From: Hymenobacter jejuensis
GTDB lineage: Bacteria > Bacteroidota > Bacteroidia > Cytophagales > Hymenobacteraceae
Direction of reading: 5' to 3'
Assembly (NCBI RefSeq): GCF_006337165.1
Contig: NZ_CP040896.1
Coordinates: forward strand, 2,542,001 to 2,606,000
Length of the DNA stretch: 64,000 nt
In this document: positions 35,040 through 43,917 of the stretch, piece by piece
How positions within the stretch are numbered: position 1 is the stretch's first letter
How the letters are laid out: every line of letters starts with the position of its first letter
Position numbers and translations under genes: made by a program
The notes under the pieces: generated by a model
Seen by the model: the letters and a program-made list of their open reading frames with translations, nothing else
What the model was told of the DNA's origin: nothing
Database searches by the model: none

Positions 35040-36785
35040 TTACGAATTGGGCTTCTTGTCGCCTGATTGGAAATTCTTTTCGTTGGAGGAAGCGCCCAAG
35101 ATGTGTTCGCGGCCGGTCGCGAGCGCCTGTTGGCGTAGCAGCTCCTGATGGTTGATCTGGCGCAGTTCCTCTTCCACCGACTCAAACTCGGTACGCAGGT
35201 TGGCAATCGTCGATTCCAGCACGCGGCGCTTGCGGTCGAGCTCGCGGTCCTTGCGGTCCATCTCCGCCTTGGCGGCCAAGGCTTCGGCCTGCTCCTGCAT
35301 CTGCTGGGTCAGGCGGCCGGCGCCGGTCACGATGCCTGCTGGCCCAATTACCACATCGAGGAGCTGCACGCCGTGCTCGGTCACCAGAAACTCGCGCACC
35401 TGGTTGGAGTGTGCCATGCCCCGCGACTTCAGAATACTGATGCCCCGGTTGCGTTCCCCGATGCCTTCCAGATCGCGGACGCTTAGCCACGTATCCACTA
35501 ACGAAGAAACGCCCTCTTCGGTCATCTCTTGCTGAATGTTGCGTCCGCTGAGCAGCGACGTAAACAGCGCCGTGATGTTATTGACTTTCAGGTAGTCGAT
35601 CAGCCGCGTGAGCATGCTGCGCACTTCCGCGATGTTGCCGACAGTAATCAGGTTGCTGATCGGGTCGATCACGACGGCGTCGGGGCGAAACTCGCTTACC
35701 TGCTTGTGCAGCGTGACGAGGTGCTGCTCCAGCCCATTAAGGGTCGGGCGCGACGCTTCAATGCGCAGCAAGTCTTTGTCTAGCCAAGGCCCCAAATCCA
35801 TGCCCACCGAGCGCATGTTGCGCACCAACTGCTGCGGCGACTCCTCGAAGGCGAAATACAGGCAGCGCTGGTTTTGCTGACAGATAGCGTTGGCAAATGA
35901 AGCCGCCAGCGTGGTTTTGGCCGTGCCCGCTGTGCCGGTGATCAGGATGCTGCTGCCTTGGAAAAAACCACCCCGCCCAAACATCTTGTCCAGAGCAGGT
36001 ACGCCCGACGAAACAATTTTGTCGGATACGTCGTGGTCCAGCTTCAGCGAGGTCACGGGCAGCACCGAAATGCCGTCCTGCGTAATCAGGTACGGATATT
36101 CGTTGGTGCCGTGGGTGCTGCCGCGATACTTCACGATGCGCAGCCGCCGCGTCGTGATTTGGTCGATCACGCGGTTGTCGAGCAGAATCACGCAGTCCGA
36201 AACGTATTCTTCCAGACCTTGGCGCGTGAGGGTGCCGTCGCCGCGCTCGGCCGTGATGATGGTCGTGACGCCCTTGTCCTTCAGCCAGCGAAACAGCCGC
36301 CGCACCTCGGAGCGCAGCACCGCTTCGTTGGGGAAACCCGAAAAAAGCGATTCGATGGTATCCAGCACCACGCGCTTGGCCCCAATGGAGTCGATGGCGT
36401 ATCCGAGCCGGATAAACAGGCCTTCTAGGTCGTACTCTCCGGTTTCTTCGATCTCCGACCGATCGACGTGCACGTGGTCGACCTTGAGCTTCTTTTGGGC
36501 CTGCAAGCCCGCCAAATCGAAGCCCAGCGACGTGACGTTGGCCGTCAGCTCTTCCGCGGTTTCCTCGAAGGCCATCAGCACGCCGGGCTCGTCGTAATCC
36601 AAGATGCCGCGCACCAGAAACTCGATGCCCATCAGGGTTTTGCCGCAGCCCGCGCTGCCGCACACTAGGGTAGGGCGCCCCGCGGGCAAGCCCCCTTCCG
36701 TGATCTCATCCAGCCCTTCGATACCCGTCATCACCTTGGGCAACCGGGGCAAAACAGCGGCGGAAGAAGTTTTTTCTTCTTGCAT
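35040..36785 (-). CDS. kaiC: KaiC ATPase
   Basis: A 581-residue double-RecA ATPase. The CI domain has Walker [10 protein letters not shown] (42-50) and the catalytic Glu pair in [11 protein letters not shown]; the CII domain has a variant Walker [10 protein letters not shown] (about 282-290) and YFAFEES. The phosphorylation sites of cyanobacterial KaiC (T426, S431, T432) correspond here to T422, S427 and S428 in [13 protein letters not shown], so an autophosphorylation cycle is possible. The C-terminal A-loop tail is replaced by a long charged coiled coil (about 490-560). No kaiA is present. ATG 36785 begins MQEEKTSS. It leads the kaiC-kaiB-kaiB-kinase-regulator run. Confidence 0.94.
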   Translation of the reverse strand: MQEEKTSSAAVLPRLPKVMTGIEGLDEITEGGLPAGRPTLVCGSAGCGKTLMGIEFLVRGILDYDEPGVLMAFEETAEELTANVTSLGFDLAGLQAQKKLKVDHVHVDRSEIEETGEYDLEGLFIRLGYAIDSIGAKRVVLDTIESLFSGFPNEAVLRSEVRRLFRWLKDKGVTTIITAERGDGTLTRQGLEEYVSDCVILLDNRVIDQITTRRLRIVKYRGSTHGTNEYPYLITQDGISVLPVTSLKLDHDVSDKIVSSGVPALDKMFGRGGFFQGSSILITGTAGTAKTTLAASFANAICQQNQRCLYFAFEESPQQLVRNMRSVGMDLGPWLDKDLLRIEASRPTLNGLEQHLVTLHKQVSEFRPDAVVIDPISNLITVGNIAEVRSMLTRLIDYLKVNNITALFTSLLSGRNIQQEMTEEGVSSLVDTWLSVRDLEGIGERNRGISILKSRGMAHSNQVREFLVTEHGVQLLDVVIGPAGIVTGAGRLTQQMQEQAEALAAKAEMDRKDRELDRKRRVLESTIANLRTEFESVEEELRQINHQELLRQQALATGREHILGASSNEKNFQSGDKKPNS

Positions 36786-36909
36786 GAAGTAGTAGTTTAA
36801 GCTAAAGATAAGCCTTTCTGCAGGGAGTGCTGCCGAAAGCAGCAGCAATCAGGGTGCGCAACGCCGCTTGCTAGGCATTGCGTTCGGGATTCGTCAGAAA
36901 AATAAAAAT

Positions 36910-36934
36910 GAGCGGCACCGTACCAGCGCCGCTC
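36910..36934 (-). terminator. Terminator after the HD/PycTM-like gene
   Basis: On the minus strand a GAGCGGC/GCCGCTC stem is followed by ATTTTTATTTTTCTG. It separates the HD/PycTM-like gene from kaiC, so the latter probably has its own promoter in the 125 bases between. Confidence 0.6.
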
Positions 36935-37042
36935 AACAAGAAGGCTGCCCAAACGCAACCGTTGCCGCTGCCCTAAAAGCAAAAATCAGAAACCGGCTTT
37001 TCTATACAGATAGTTGATTATCAATTAGTTATATAGAAGGTA

Positions 37043-38281
37043 TTATGCCTTGTACAGCAAGGCAATGCCAAACGAAAGCGCCGTCAGAATCAGGCCGACC
37101 ATGAAGATGGTGTAGCTGATGCGCAGCAGCCGGTACTTGCGCGTGAGCACCTCGCCGAGGTAGTAGATGTCGGTCACCATGTTGGTGTAGAGCTTGTCTT
37201 TCTGGCGCATGATCTCAGTCATGCCACTTTGGAAGTCGTCGAGGCTGAGCTTGTTGAAGTTGCCGAAAAACAGCAGGTTGACGCGGCGGTTGGTGGCAAT
37301 CTGCGGGCTGCGCTCCAGCCACTTAAAGCTCGTGACGTCGGGTTGGGCGCACAAAATGGCCGATACCACCGAGCCCAAGGCCGTAGCCAGCAGCAAGCCC
37401 ATCGGGATGGTCAGGATGGGGTTGCGGATGAAAGCCGGATTGATGACCGTAGACTTGCCGCCGATCTTGGCGCCTAAATAAGTGATGATCAATGAGATAA
37501 GCACCGCGTTGAGGCTGATCATCATGTTGGCCTTTTTGTCGGCCATGTCCGAAAGCTTCATGTGGTTGCTGTACATCGTCCGAAACATCGTTTCGATGCC
37601 CCGCTTGGGCTCGGCGAAGGTTTCGGTTTCGGCTTCCTCTTTCTTCTTGTGCTTCTTCTCGATCTTCTTGAGCACCTTGCGCTGCTCCTTGATATTCTCT
37701 TTGAATTGCTCTTTATAGCGGTCGGCGGCCACTTCGGTGAGGAAGTTGGTAGTCATCAGAAAATCGAGCTGACTTTCGGCCCACTCCACGTTCGAGTACG
37801 TTTTGCCCAGCATCGACTCCCATTCCACGCGCAGCAGCTCGGCATTGGCAAAAAACTCCGGCATGCCCAGGTTGCTCATGTCGGCATCCACGAGCAGCTT
37901 TTGCAGCTCGGTTTCGCGCGAGCCGTCGCGGTGCGTGGCCGCGATGGTGTCTTTTATTACGGCAATGCGGTCGGCGGGGTAGCCCTGTTCGGTCAGCCAC
38001 TGCTCGGCCAGTTCCATGCTGCGGTATTCGTGGCCGTCGTAGGCGTCGATGTAGCCCGAATCGTGAAACCAGGCGGCCAGCACCAGTGCTTCGAGGTCGG
38101 CTTCCGACAGGCCGGCCGCCTGCCCCAGGGCCCGCGCTTCTTTTACGGTTAAGCTAGTGTGTTTCAGCGTGTGATATACGAGCTGACGCGGTAGCTTTTC
38201 TTCGAAAAGCGTTGTAATATATGCCTTGGCTTGCTTGATGATTTCGGCCTTAGCGGGTTTGAGTGTGGCAATGGTTTCCAT
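37043..38281 (-). CDS. HD-domain protein fused to a PycTM-like (DUF5706) membrane domain
   Basis: A 412-residue protein. An HD phosphohydrolase domain comes first (1 to about 180): H37 and H41 in YHTLKHT, HD at 73-74 in WFHDSGY, H117 and D132/D134 complete the metal set. A lysine- and glutamate-rich linker (190-225) leads to MFRTMYSNHMKLSDMADKKA and three transmembrane helices (about 253-271, 288-311, 387-410), the layout of the PycTM effector domain of Pycsar anti-phage systems. In Pycsar, a cyclic CMP or UMP signal triggers membrane damage. No cyclase gene is adjacent, so this may be a housekeeping homologue in which HD activity destroys the signal. It is co-directional with kaiC. Confidence 0.8.
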   Translation of the reverse strand: METIATLKPAKAEIIKQAKAYITTLFEEKLPRQLVYHTLKHTSLTVKEARALGQAAGLSEADLEALVLAAWFHDSGYIDAYDGHEYRSMELAEQWLTEQGYPADRIAVIKDTIAATHRDGSRETELQKLLVDADMSNLGMPEFFANAELLRVEWESMLGKTYSNVEWAESQLDFLMTTNFLTEVAADRYKEQFKENIKEQRKVLKKIEKKHKKKEEAETETFAEPKRGIETMFRTMYSNHMKLSDMADKKANMMISLNAVLISLIITYLGAKIGGKSTVINPAFIRNPILTIPMGLLLATALGSVVSAILCAQPDVTSFKWLERSPQIATNRRVNLLFFGNFNKLSLDDFQSGMTEIMRQKDKLYTNMVTDIYYLGEVLTRKYRLLRISYTIFMVGLILTALSFGIALLYKA

Positions 38282-38554
38282 AGGGCGGAACGAGTAAGGA
38301 GCAGCCGGGAAAGTGTAGCAACAGCTCCTGATTCGCTTAGAACGCGAACTGTGCGCTGAAGTTTTTTACGGGCCGAAGCTGAACCGACGCGTGAATGTTT
38401 GCGTAGGGCAGCGCACCACAGCCCGCAACGGCTGCAAATGAATGATGGAGACGAGAAGGTAAGTTATACAATCTTTTACCCCAACATTTTCGTTTCCTTG
38501 CTAACACTTAGTGCGAGCCGAAAGCTCCGTCTGTATTTTGATTCCTGCTTCTGT

Positions 38555-41500
38555 ATGAGAAGATTTTTCCTGTCCTGCTGCCTGCTGCTACTTGCTGGTT
38601 GGGGTGCACCGTCCGCCTGGGCCCAGAAAAGTGCCCAAACGCCGCACCCCACCCGCCCCAACTACCGCCGCGGCGGCGAAAAGTGGGAGTCGAAAACACC
38701 ACCCGACAGCAGCCACATCCGCTACTCGGTCTTTCTGATCGGAGATGTGGGCAAGCCCATTGCCGAAGCCGACGGCGGAGAGCCCTCCCTCAACTTTCTG
38801 CGCAAGCAGATGCTGGCCGCCGGCGATAAGAGCACCGTGGTGTACCTCGGCGACAACGTATACGAGTACGGCATGCCCCCCGAAGGCGCCCTCGACCGCA
38901 AAGTGTCAGAGGAGCGCATGACGCGGCAGCTCGATATTCTGCGCGATTACAAGGGTGAGAAATACATGATCCCGGGCAACCACGACTGGAAGCAGGGCCT
39001 CAACGGCGCCGTTGATCAGGTAAACCGCGAGCAGCGCTTCGTGGAAGACTACCTGACCAAAGATTCGGCGGCTTTCGAGTATACCGGCGACTTTTTCATC
39101 CCGCAGAACGCCTGCCCCGGCCCGTTTGAGGTGCGCTTGCAGGACGACATCGTGATGATCGCCATCAACTCACAGTGGTTTTTGCAAACCCAAGAGCGGC
39201 CCTACGGCTCGAACAGCGGCTGCGGCGTGGCCAACGAAACCGACTTTTTCACGCAGCTCGAAGACATTATTCAGCGCAACGCCGGCAAAAACATTGTGGT
39301 GGTGGGCCACCACCCGCTGTTTTCCGACGGCATTCACGGCGGCTACTTCACCCTCGCCGACCACTTTTTCCCGCTTTCCATCGTCTTCAAATACGCGTTT
39401 CTGCCCCTGCCCATCATCGGGTCGGTGTATCCGTTTGCGCGCAAATACGGTGGGGTTAGCCAAGACATTCCGCACCCGCTCTACCAGGCTTACCGCAAGG
39501 GGTTGCTGGATATCTTCAACAAGTACCCCAACATCGTGTATGCGGCCGGGCACGAGCATAACCTGCAATTCTTCAAGGAAGGCAACCTGAGCTGCATCGT
39601 GAGCGGCTCGGGCTGCAAAACCCAGCACGTAAAGCCCGGCCCCGGCGGCGAGGCGCTGTTTTCGGACAAAGAGAAAGGCTTTGCCCGCGTCAACTATTAC
39701 GACAACGGCGAGGCCTGGACTGAATTCTGGATTCCGAACGACAAAGGCGAAAACGGCCGGCTCGTTTTCCGGACGCCGTTGTACGCGCAGCAGGCTGCAC
39801 AAGTGGCTGAAATACAAGGCAATAAGAATGTAAAGCGCCCCAACTTCCGCGACAGTACCGTGACGGTGGCCGTGAACCCCGAATACAACGAACACGGCAA
39901 GTTTCACCGCTTTCTGTTCGGCGAGCATTACCGCAAGGAGTGGAGCACGCCCGTTACCTTTCCGGTACTCGACATGGCTACCGAGAAAGGTGGCCTGATG
40001 CCCTACAAAGTGGGCGGCGGCAAGCAAACAGCTTCGCTGAAAGTGCGCAACGAAGAGGGCCGCAACTATACGTTGCGCGGCATCAACAAAGACCCGGCGG
40101 CCGTGTTGCCGGAAGCCCTGCGCGAGGGTGCAGCCAAGGACATTTTGCAGGATCAGATTTCGGCGCAGCACCCGTTCGGCGCCATCGTGATTCCGCCGCT
40201 GGCTACGGCGGCGGGCATTCTGCACACCAACCCCGAGATCCGCTACATCCCGCAAGACCCCTTGCTGGAACAGTACTACGACCGCTTTGCCAACACGACG
40301 GGCTTTTTGGAGGAAGACGCCAAGGATAACCAAAGTGACGTTGCGTCGCTGGGCAATGCCACCAACCTCGTGGGCACCGACAAGGTGCTGGAACGCCTGC
40401 GCGACGACAACGACAACCGCGTGAACGAGAAAGCATTTGCCCGCTCGCGCCTCTTCGACATGTGGATCGGCGACTGGGACCGCCACGAAGACCAATGGCG
40501 CTGGGCCGAGAAGAAAGACAATGACGGCGACCGCAAGTTTACGGCCGTGCCCGAAGACCGCGACATTGCCTTTTTCAAGGGCGACGGCCTGTTTCCGTAC
40601 CTGGCCTCGCGCAAGTGGGCCATTCGCAATTTCCAGAACTTTGGCTACGACTACGCCGATTATAAAGGCCTGAATCTCACAGCGTTAGCAAATGACCGGG
40701 TTTTCTTGGCTTCCGTGACGAAGGAAGACTGGGTGAAGATTGCGGAGAAGATGAAGGCCAGCCTCACCAACGAGGTGATTGACAAAGCCCTGCGCGACAA
40801 CTGGCCCAAGCAGATTTACGATGAGCACGGCCCCGAAATCGCGGCCAAGCTCAAGAGCCGCCGCGACTTGCTGCCCCAACTGGCGGCCGATTATTACGAC
40901 GTGCTCAACCGCGTGGTGGAAGTGAAAGGCAGCTCAAAGCGCGAAAAGTTTGAGGTGCGCCGCCTGGATGGCAACAAAACGCAGGTAATCGTTACCAAAA
41001 TCAACAAGGAAGGGGAACTCAGCAAAACCCTGTTCGACAAGACGTTCGACGGCAATGTAACCAAGGACATTCGCCTGTATGGCTTCTCGGGCAAGGATAT
41101 TTACACCGTGTCGGGCAGTGCACCGAGCGGGCCGTTGGTGCGCATTATCGGGGGCACCGAGCGCGACTCCATTGTGGATACGTCGCACGTCGGCGGCTTT
41201 CTGCGGCGCCACAAAACGCAGGTTTTTGACGCCGATACCAACAACGTGATCATTCCTGGCCGCGAAACGCGCCTGCGCTTGGAGCCCGGCATCGACGTGA
41301 GCCGCTACGATTACCCCAACCGTACCGACCGCAAAGACTATCAGCTCAATTACTTCGGTCCGACGGCTTACTTCGGCTACAACATCGACGACGGCCTGTT
41401 TATCGGCGGCGGGGCTACCTATCGCACCTACGGCTTCCGCAAAACGCCGTTTGCCACCGAGCAGTCGTTGGCCGCCAACTGGGCGCCCTCGCGCGATGCC

Positions 41501-42460
41501 TACAACGTGCGTTACCTCGGGGCCTTCACCGACATCATCGGCAAGTTCGACCTGAAGGTAACGGCCCAACTCTACGGCCCGCAGCTGCTCTACAACTACT
41601 TCGGTGAAGGCAATGATACACGCAACGTGCTGGCTGACAACGGCGAAGAACGCGTGCGCAACCGCGACATCAACGATACGTACCGCATCCGCTTTTCGCG
41701 GTTCTACTTCTCGCCGGTGCTCGAAAAGGATGTGTTTAGCTTCCTGAAAATCGGCATTGGGCCGCAGTACGACCAATTCCGGGTATCAAGCCAAGACTTG
41801 GGTAGCGAAATTCAGAAAGGGCTGGACGCCAACGGCAACGGCGTAAGCGGCGCAGCCATCGGCGTGCGGGCGTCCGATTTTCAGCTCAACCGCTACCTCG
41901 GCGGTCGGGCCTACATTAACATCGACGCGGCCAGCTCGCCCAAAAACCCGCGCATTGGCTTGCGCTGGTACAACGAAGCCCAATACAACCGCCAGCTCAA
42001 CGGCGATAAGCTCAACTACGGCCGCCTCACTTCCGAATTCCGCTTCTACATCAGCCCCAATTTCCCCTTCCAGCTGACGTGGGCAGGGCGCTTGGGCGGC
42101 GCGCACAACTTCGGCGACTACCGCTTTTACCAAGCCAACACGTTGGGCGGCACCACCAACTTACGCGGCTATCGGCGCACGCGCTACGCCGGCCAAAGCT
42201 CGCTGTACGGCAACTTAGAGGCTCGCATTCAGCTCTTTACGTTCAATGCGTATCTGCTGCCCGGTAAGTTTGGCATTCTGGGGCTGGCCGATGCGGCGCG
42301 CGTATACAGCAACAACGACGAGCGCACCGGCCTAAAATCCCTACACACAGCGCTGGGCGGCGGCGTCTGGGTCGACATCCTCAAACAAGCCGTTGTCAAC
42401 GCCACATACTCAGTAGGCGAAGAAAAGCTCGTGTTCATCGGTTTTGATTTTCTGTTCTAG
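38555..42460 (+). CDS. Exported metallophosphatase with kinase-like segment and C-terminal outer-membrane barrel
   Basis: A 1301-residue protein from ATG 38555. A signal peptide (MRRFFLSCCLLLLAGWGAPS, cleavage near AWAQ) precedes a calcineurin-like phosphatase (about 55-420): GDVG at 63-66, GDNVYEYG at 99-106, GNHDW at 141-145, GHHPL and GHEH further on. The middle (about 460-700) shows RNYTLRGINKDP, then MWIGDWDRHEDQW (D642 in DRH) and VPEDRDIAFF (D668, D670), which resemble the catalytic loop and metal motif of HipA/PI4K-II/FAM20-like kinases. From about 920 the sequence has the alternating aromatic pattern of a BamA/Omp85-like barrel and ends in Phe. The substrate is unknown. Confidence 0.82.
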   Translation: MRRFFLSCCLLLLAGWGAPSAWAQKSAQTPHPTRPNYRRGGEKWESKTPPDSSHIRYSVFLIGDVGKPIAEADGGEPSLNFLRKQMLAAGDKSTVVYLGDNVYEYGMPPEGALDRKVSEERMTRQLDILRDYKGEKYMIPGNHDWKQGLNGAVDQVNREQRFVEDYLTKDSAAFEYTGDFFIPQNACPGPFEVRLQDDIVMIAINSQWFLQTQERPYGSNSGCGVANETDFFTQLEDIIQRNAGKNIVVVGHHPLFSDGIHGGYFTLADHFFPLSIVFKYAFLPLPIIGSVYPFARKYGGVSQDIPHPLYQAYRKGLLDIFNKYPNIVYAAGHEHNLQFFKEGNLSCIVSGSGCKTQHVKPGPGGEALFSDKEKGFARVNYYDNGEAWTEFWIPNDKGENGRLVFRTPLYAQQAAQVAEIQGNKNVKRPNFRDSTVTVAVNPEYNEHGKFHRFLFGEHYRKEWSTPVTFPVLDMATEKGGLMPYKVGGGKQTASLKVRNEEGRNYTLRGINKDPAAVLPEALREGAAKDILQDQISAQHPFGAIVIPPLATAAGILHTNPEIRYIPQDPLLEQYYDRFANTTGFLEEDAKDNQSDVASLGNATNLVGTDKVLERLRDDNDNRVNEKAFARSRLFDMWIGDWDRHEDQWRWAEKKDNDGDRKFTAVPEDRDIAFFKGDGLFPYLASRKWAIRNFQNFGYDYADYKGLNLTALANDRVFLASVTKEDWVKIAEKMKASLTNEVIDKALRDNWPKQIYDEHGPEIAAKLKSRRDLLPQLAADYYDVLNRVVEVKGSSKREKFEVRRLDGNKTQVIVTKINKEGELSKTLFDKTFDGNVTKDIRLYGFSGKDIYTVSGSAPSGPLVRIIGGTERDSIVDTSHVGGFLRRHKTQVFDADTNNVIIPGRETRLRLEPGIDVSRYDYPNRTDRKDYQLNYFGPTAYFGYNIDDGLFIGGGATYRTYGFRKTPFATEQSLAANWAPSRDAYNVRYLGAFTDIIGKFDLKVTAQLYGPQLLYNYFGEGNDTRNVLADNGEERVRNRDINDTYRIRFSRFYFSPVLEKDVFSFLKIGIGPQYDQFRVSSQDLGSEIQKGLDANGNGVSGAAIGVRASDFQLNRYLGGRAYINIDAASSPKNPRIGLRWYNEAQYNRQLNGDKLNYGRLTSEFRFYISPNFPFQLTWAGRLGGAHNFGDYRFYQANTLGGTTNLRGYRRTRYAGQSSLYGNLEARIQLFTFNAYLLPGKFGILGLADAARVYSNNDERTGLKSLHTALGGGVWVDILKQAVVNATYSVGEEKLVFIGFDFLF

Positions 42461-42503
42461 GTAAATAATTGATTATAAATCAATTGTAAAAATGGTATAG
42501 TGA

Positions 42504-42544
42504 AGCAAAGCCGTCGGTTTTTAGCCCGAAACGGCGGCTTTGCT
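42504..42544. terminator. Long imperfect hairpin, possible terminator
   Basis: AGCAAAGCCG (42504-42513) pairs with CGGCTTTGCT (42535-42544) and the pairing extends inwards with mismatches. No clear T-run follows on the plus strand. It lies between two exported-protein genes and may weaken read-through or act in mRNA stability. Confidence 0.45.
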
Positions 42545-42598
42545 CACTGACCCAGTAACGGACCCGACTTTCCCTTCGCAGGCTACACCCGCTGTTTT

Positions 42599-43741
42599 AT
42601 GAGTCTTTCTACCGCTTTCCGCCGCTCTGCTTTCCTGTTGCTGACTTCCTTGGCTTTCGGGGCGGCTTGTCCGGCCTACGCCCAGGTAACCCGCCCCACG
42701 ACGCCCGTGTACCCGCCGCCGGCACCGCTGGCTACTGATACCGCTGCCGTTGATCAAGTGGGTAGTAATAAGGAATTTGCAACCCCTACCGTCGTGGGCA
42801 TGGGCCCTAGCAAAGGCGTGGTGGCGCACTTGGAAGGACTGGCGAATTTCTCCGTTAAAACCGACCTGCGCGACCGCGACCCGGCGGCCAAAACGAGCAC
42901 CACAGCCGTCAAAAACCGGCGGGCGTTTATCAAAGGCTATATCCCGGTCTGGAACCACCCCCATCTGAAGGTGATTTTGGGCTTCAACTATGACCGGGAA
43001 GAATTTCAGTTTGCGGCCCCCGACAATTCGGCGTTCTATCGCAACCTTGAAGATAAGGGCCTGAAAACGCTCGGCACGCAGCTGGCCGTTATCCGCCCCA
43101 TCGACGAGGTGCATTGGTTTCTGGGCCGCGTAAAAGGCGAACTCAACGGCGACTACACCTCCTCGGAGCTAACCATTCCGGATTATCTGAAGGTATCAGG
43201 CGAGTTTTTCTACGGCTGGAAGCGGAGCGCGACGTTTTCGTGGGGCGTGGGTCTGCAGCTGGGCTACACATTTGGCCGGCAAAGCATTTATCCGGCCGTA
43301 ATCTACAACCGCACTTTCAACGACCGCTGGGGCGTGGAAGCGTTGTTTCCGGCCCGCGTGACCGTGCGCCGCAACCTGAGCCCCCGCACGCTGCTGCTGG
43401 CGGGCTACACCGTCGATGGTCTTAACTACAACATCAACCTGCGCGAAAAGCTGGCCAACGGCCTCCAGACCCTGATCGTGCGTGAAACAGAAGTGAAAGG
43501 GCGGTTACGGCTGGAGCGCGAAATCTATGATTTCATCTGGTTTGGCCTAGAAGGCGGCTACCGCTACAACTACTCGTTCAACGCGTTCGACAAGGAGGGC
43601 AACAAGAGGAGCATCTTCAGCCTAGGCGGCGGTACCCGGCCCAAGATCATTTCCAACTCGCTGGGCGGTGCCCCCTACGCTGCCGTTGAGCTGTTTTTGG
43701 TACCCCCGAGAAAATTTCTGAAAAAGACGGCAAGCGAGTAA
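42599..43741 (+). CDS. DUF6268 family outer-membrane beta-barrel protein
   Basis: A 380-residue exported protein. The signal peptide ends at PAYAQ (about residue 29), then a proline/threonine-rich stretch. From about residue 75 the sequence alternates polar and aromatic residues in beta-strand pattern (GVVAHLEGLANFSVKTDLRD, GVGLQLGYTFGRQSIYPAVI, FGLEGGYRYNYSFNAF), and it closes with an aromatic strand before a short basic tail. There are no enzymatic motifs. It lies 138 bases after the phosphatase-barrel gene on the same strand and may be co-transcribed past the hairpin between them. Role unknown. Confidence 0.82.
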   Translation: MSLSTAFRRSAFLLLTSLAFGAACPAYAQVTRPTTPVYPPPAPLATDTAAVDQVGSNKEFATPTVVGMGPSKGVVAHLEGLANFSVKTDLRDRDPAAKTSTTAVKNRRAFIKGYIPVWNHPHLKVILGFNYDREEFQFAAPDNSAFYRNLEDKGLKTLGTQLAVIRPIDEVHWFLGRVKGELNGDYTSSELTIPDYLKVSGEFFYGWKRSATFSWGVGLQLGYTFGRQSIYPAVIYNRTFNDRWGVEALFPARVTVRRNLSPRTLLLAGYTVDGLNYNINLREKLANGLQTLIVRETEVKGRLRLEREIYDFIWFGLEGGYRYNYSFNAFDKEGNKRSIFSLGGGTRPKIISNSLGGAPYAAVELFLVPPRKFLKKTASE

Positions 43742-43774
43742 TAATTCGGCGAAAAATTACAAACGTTTGAAATG

Positions 43775-43803
43775 CCCCGCACAGCATCCGTACGGGGTTT
43801 TTC
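43775..43803 (+). terminator. Rho-independent terminator
   Basis: CCCCG (43775) pairs with CGGGG (43793) after an inner AC/GT pair, followed by five T residues. It ends the DUF6268 gene. Confidence 0.6.
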
Positions 43804-43917
43804 AGACCTTTACGGTTGCGTTTAGTTACTGAATACAGGTTTGTTATTAATAATATTCAATTATATATTGCAATTATTATACGCCCTGATCTTACTGAAC
43901 TATAAACACTTATTTGC

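Noticed and set aside
37043..38281. A complete Pycsar anti-phage operon
   Set aside because: The effector-like domain is present, but no cyclase gene adjoins it, so the system cannot be called complete.
39170..40495. A 441-residue minus-strand open frame inside the phosphatase-barrel gene
   Set aside because: Antisense to a gene with clear family motifs; the frame has no start context or domain.
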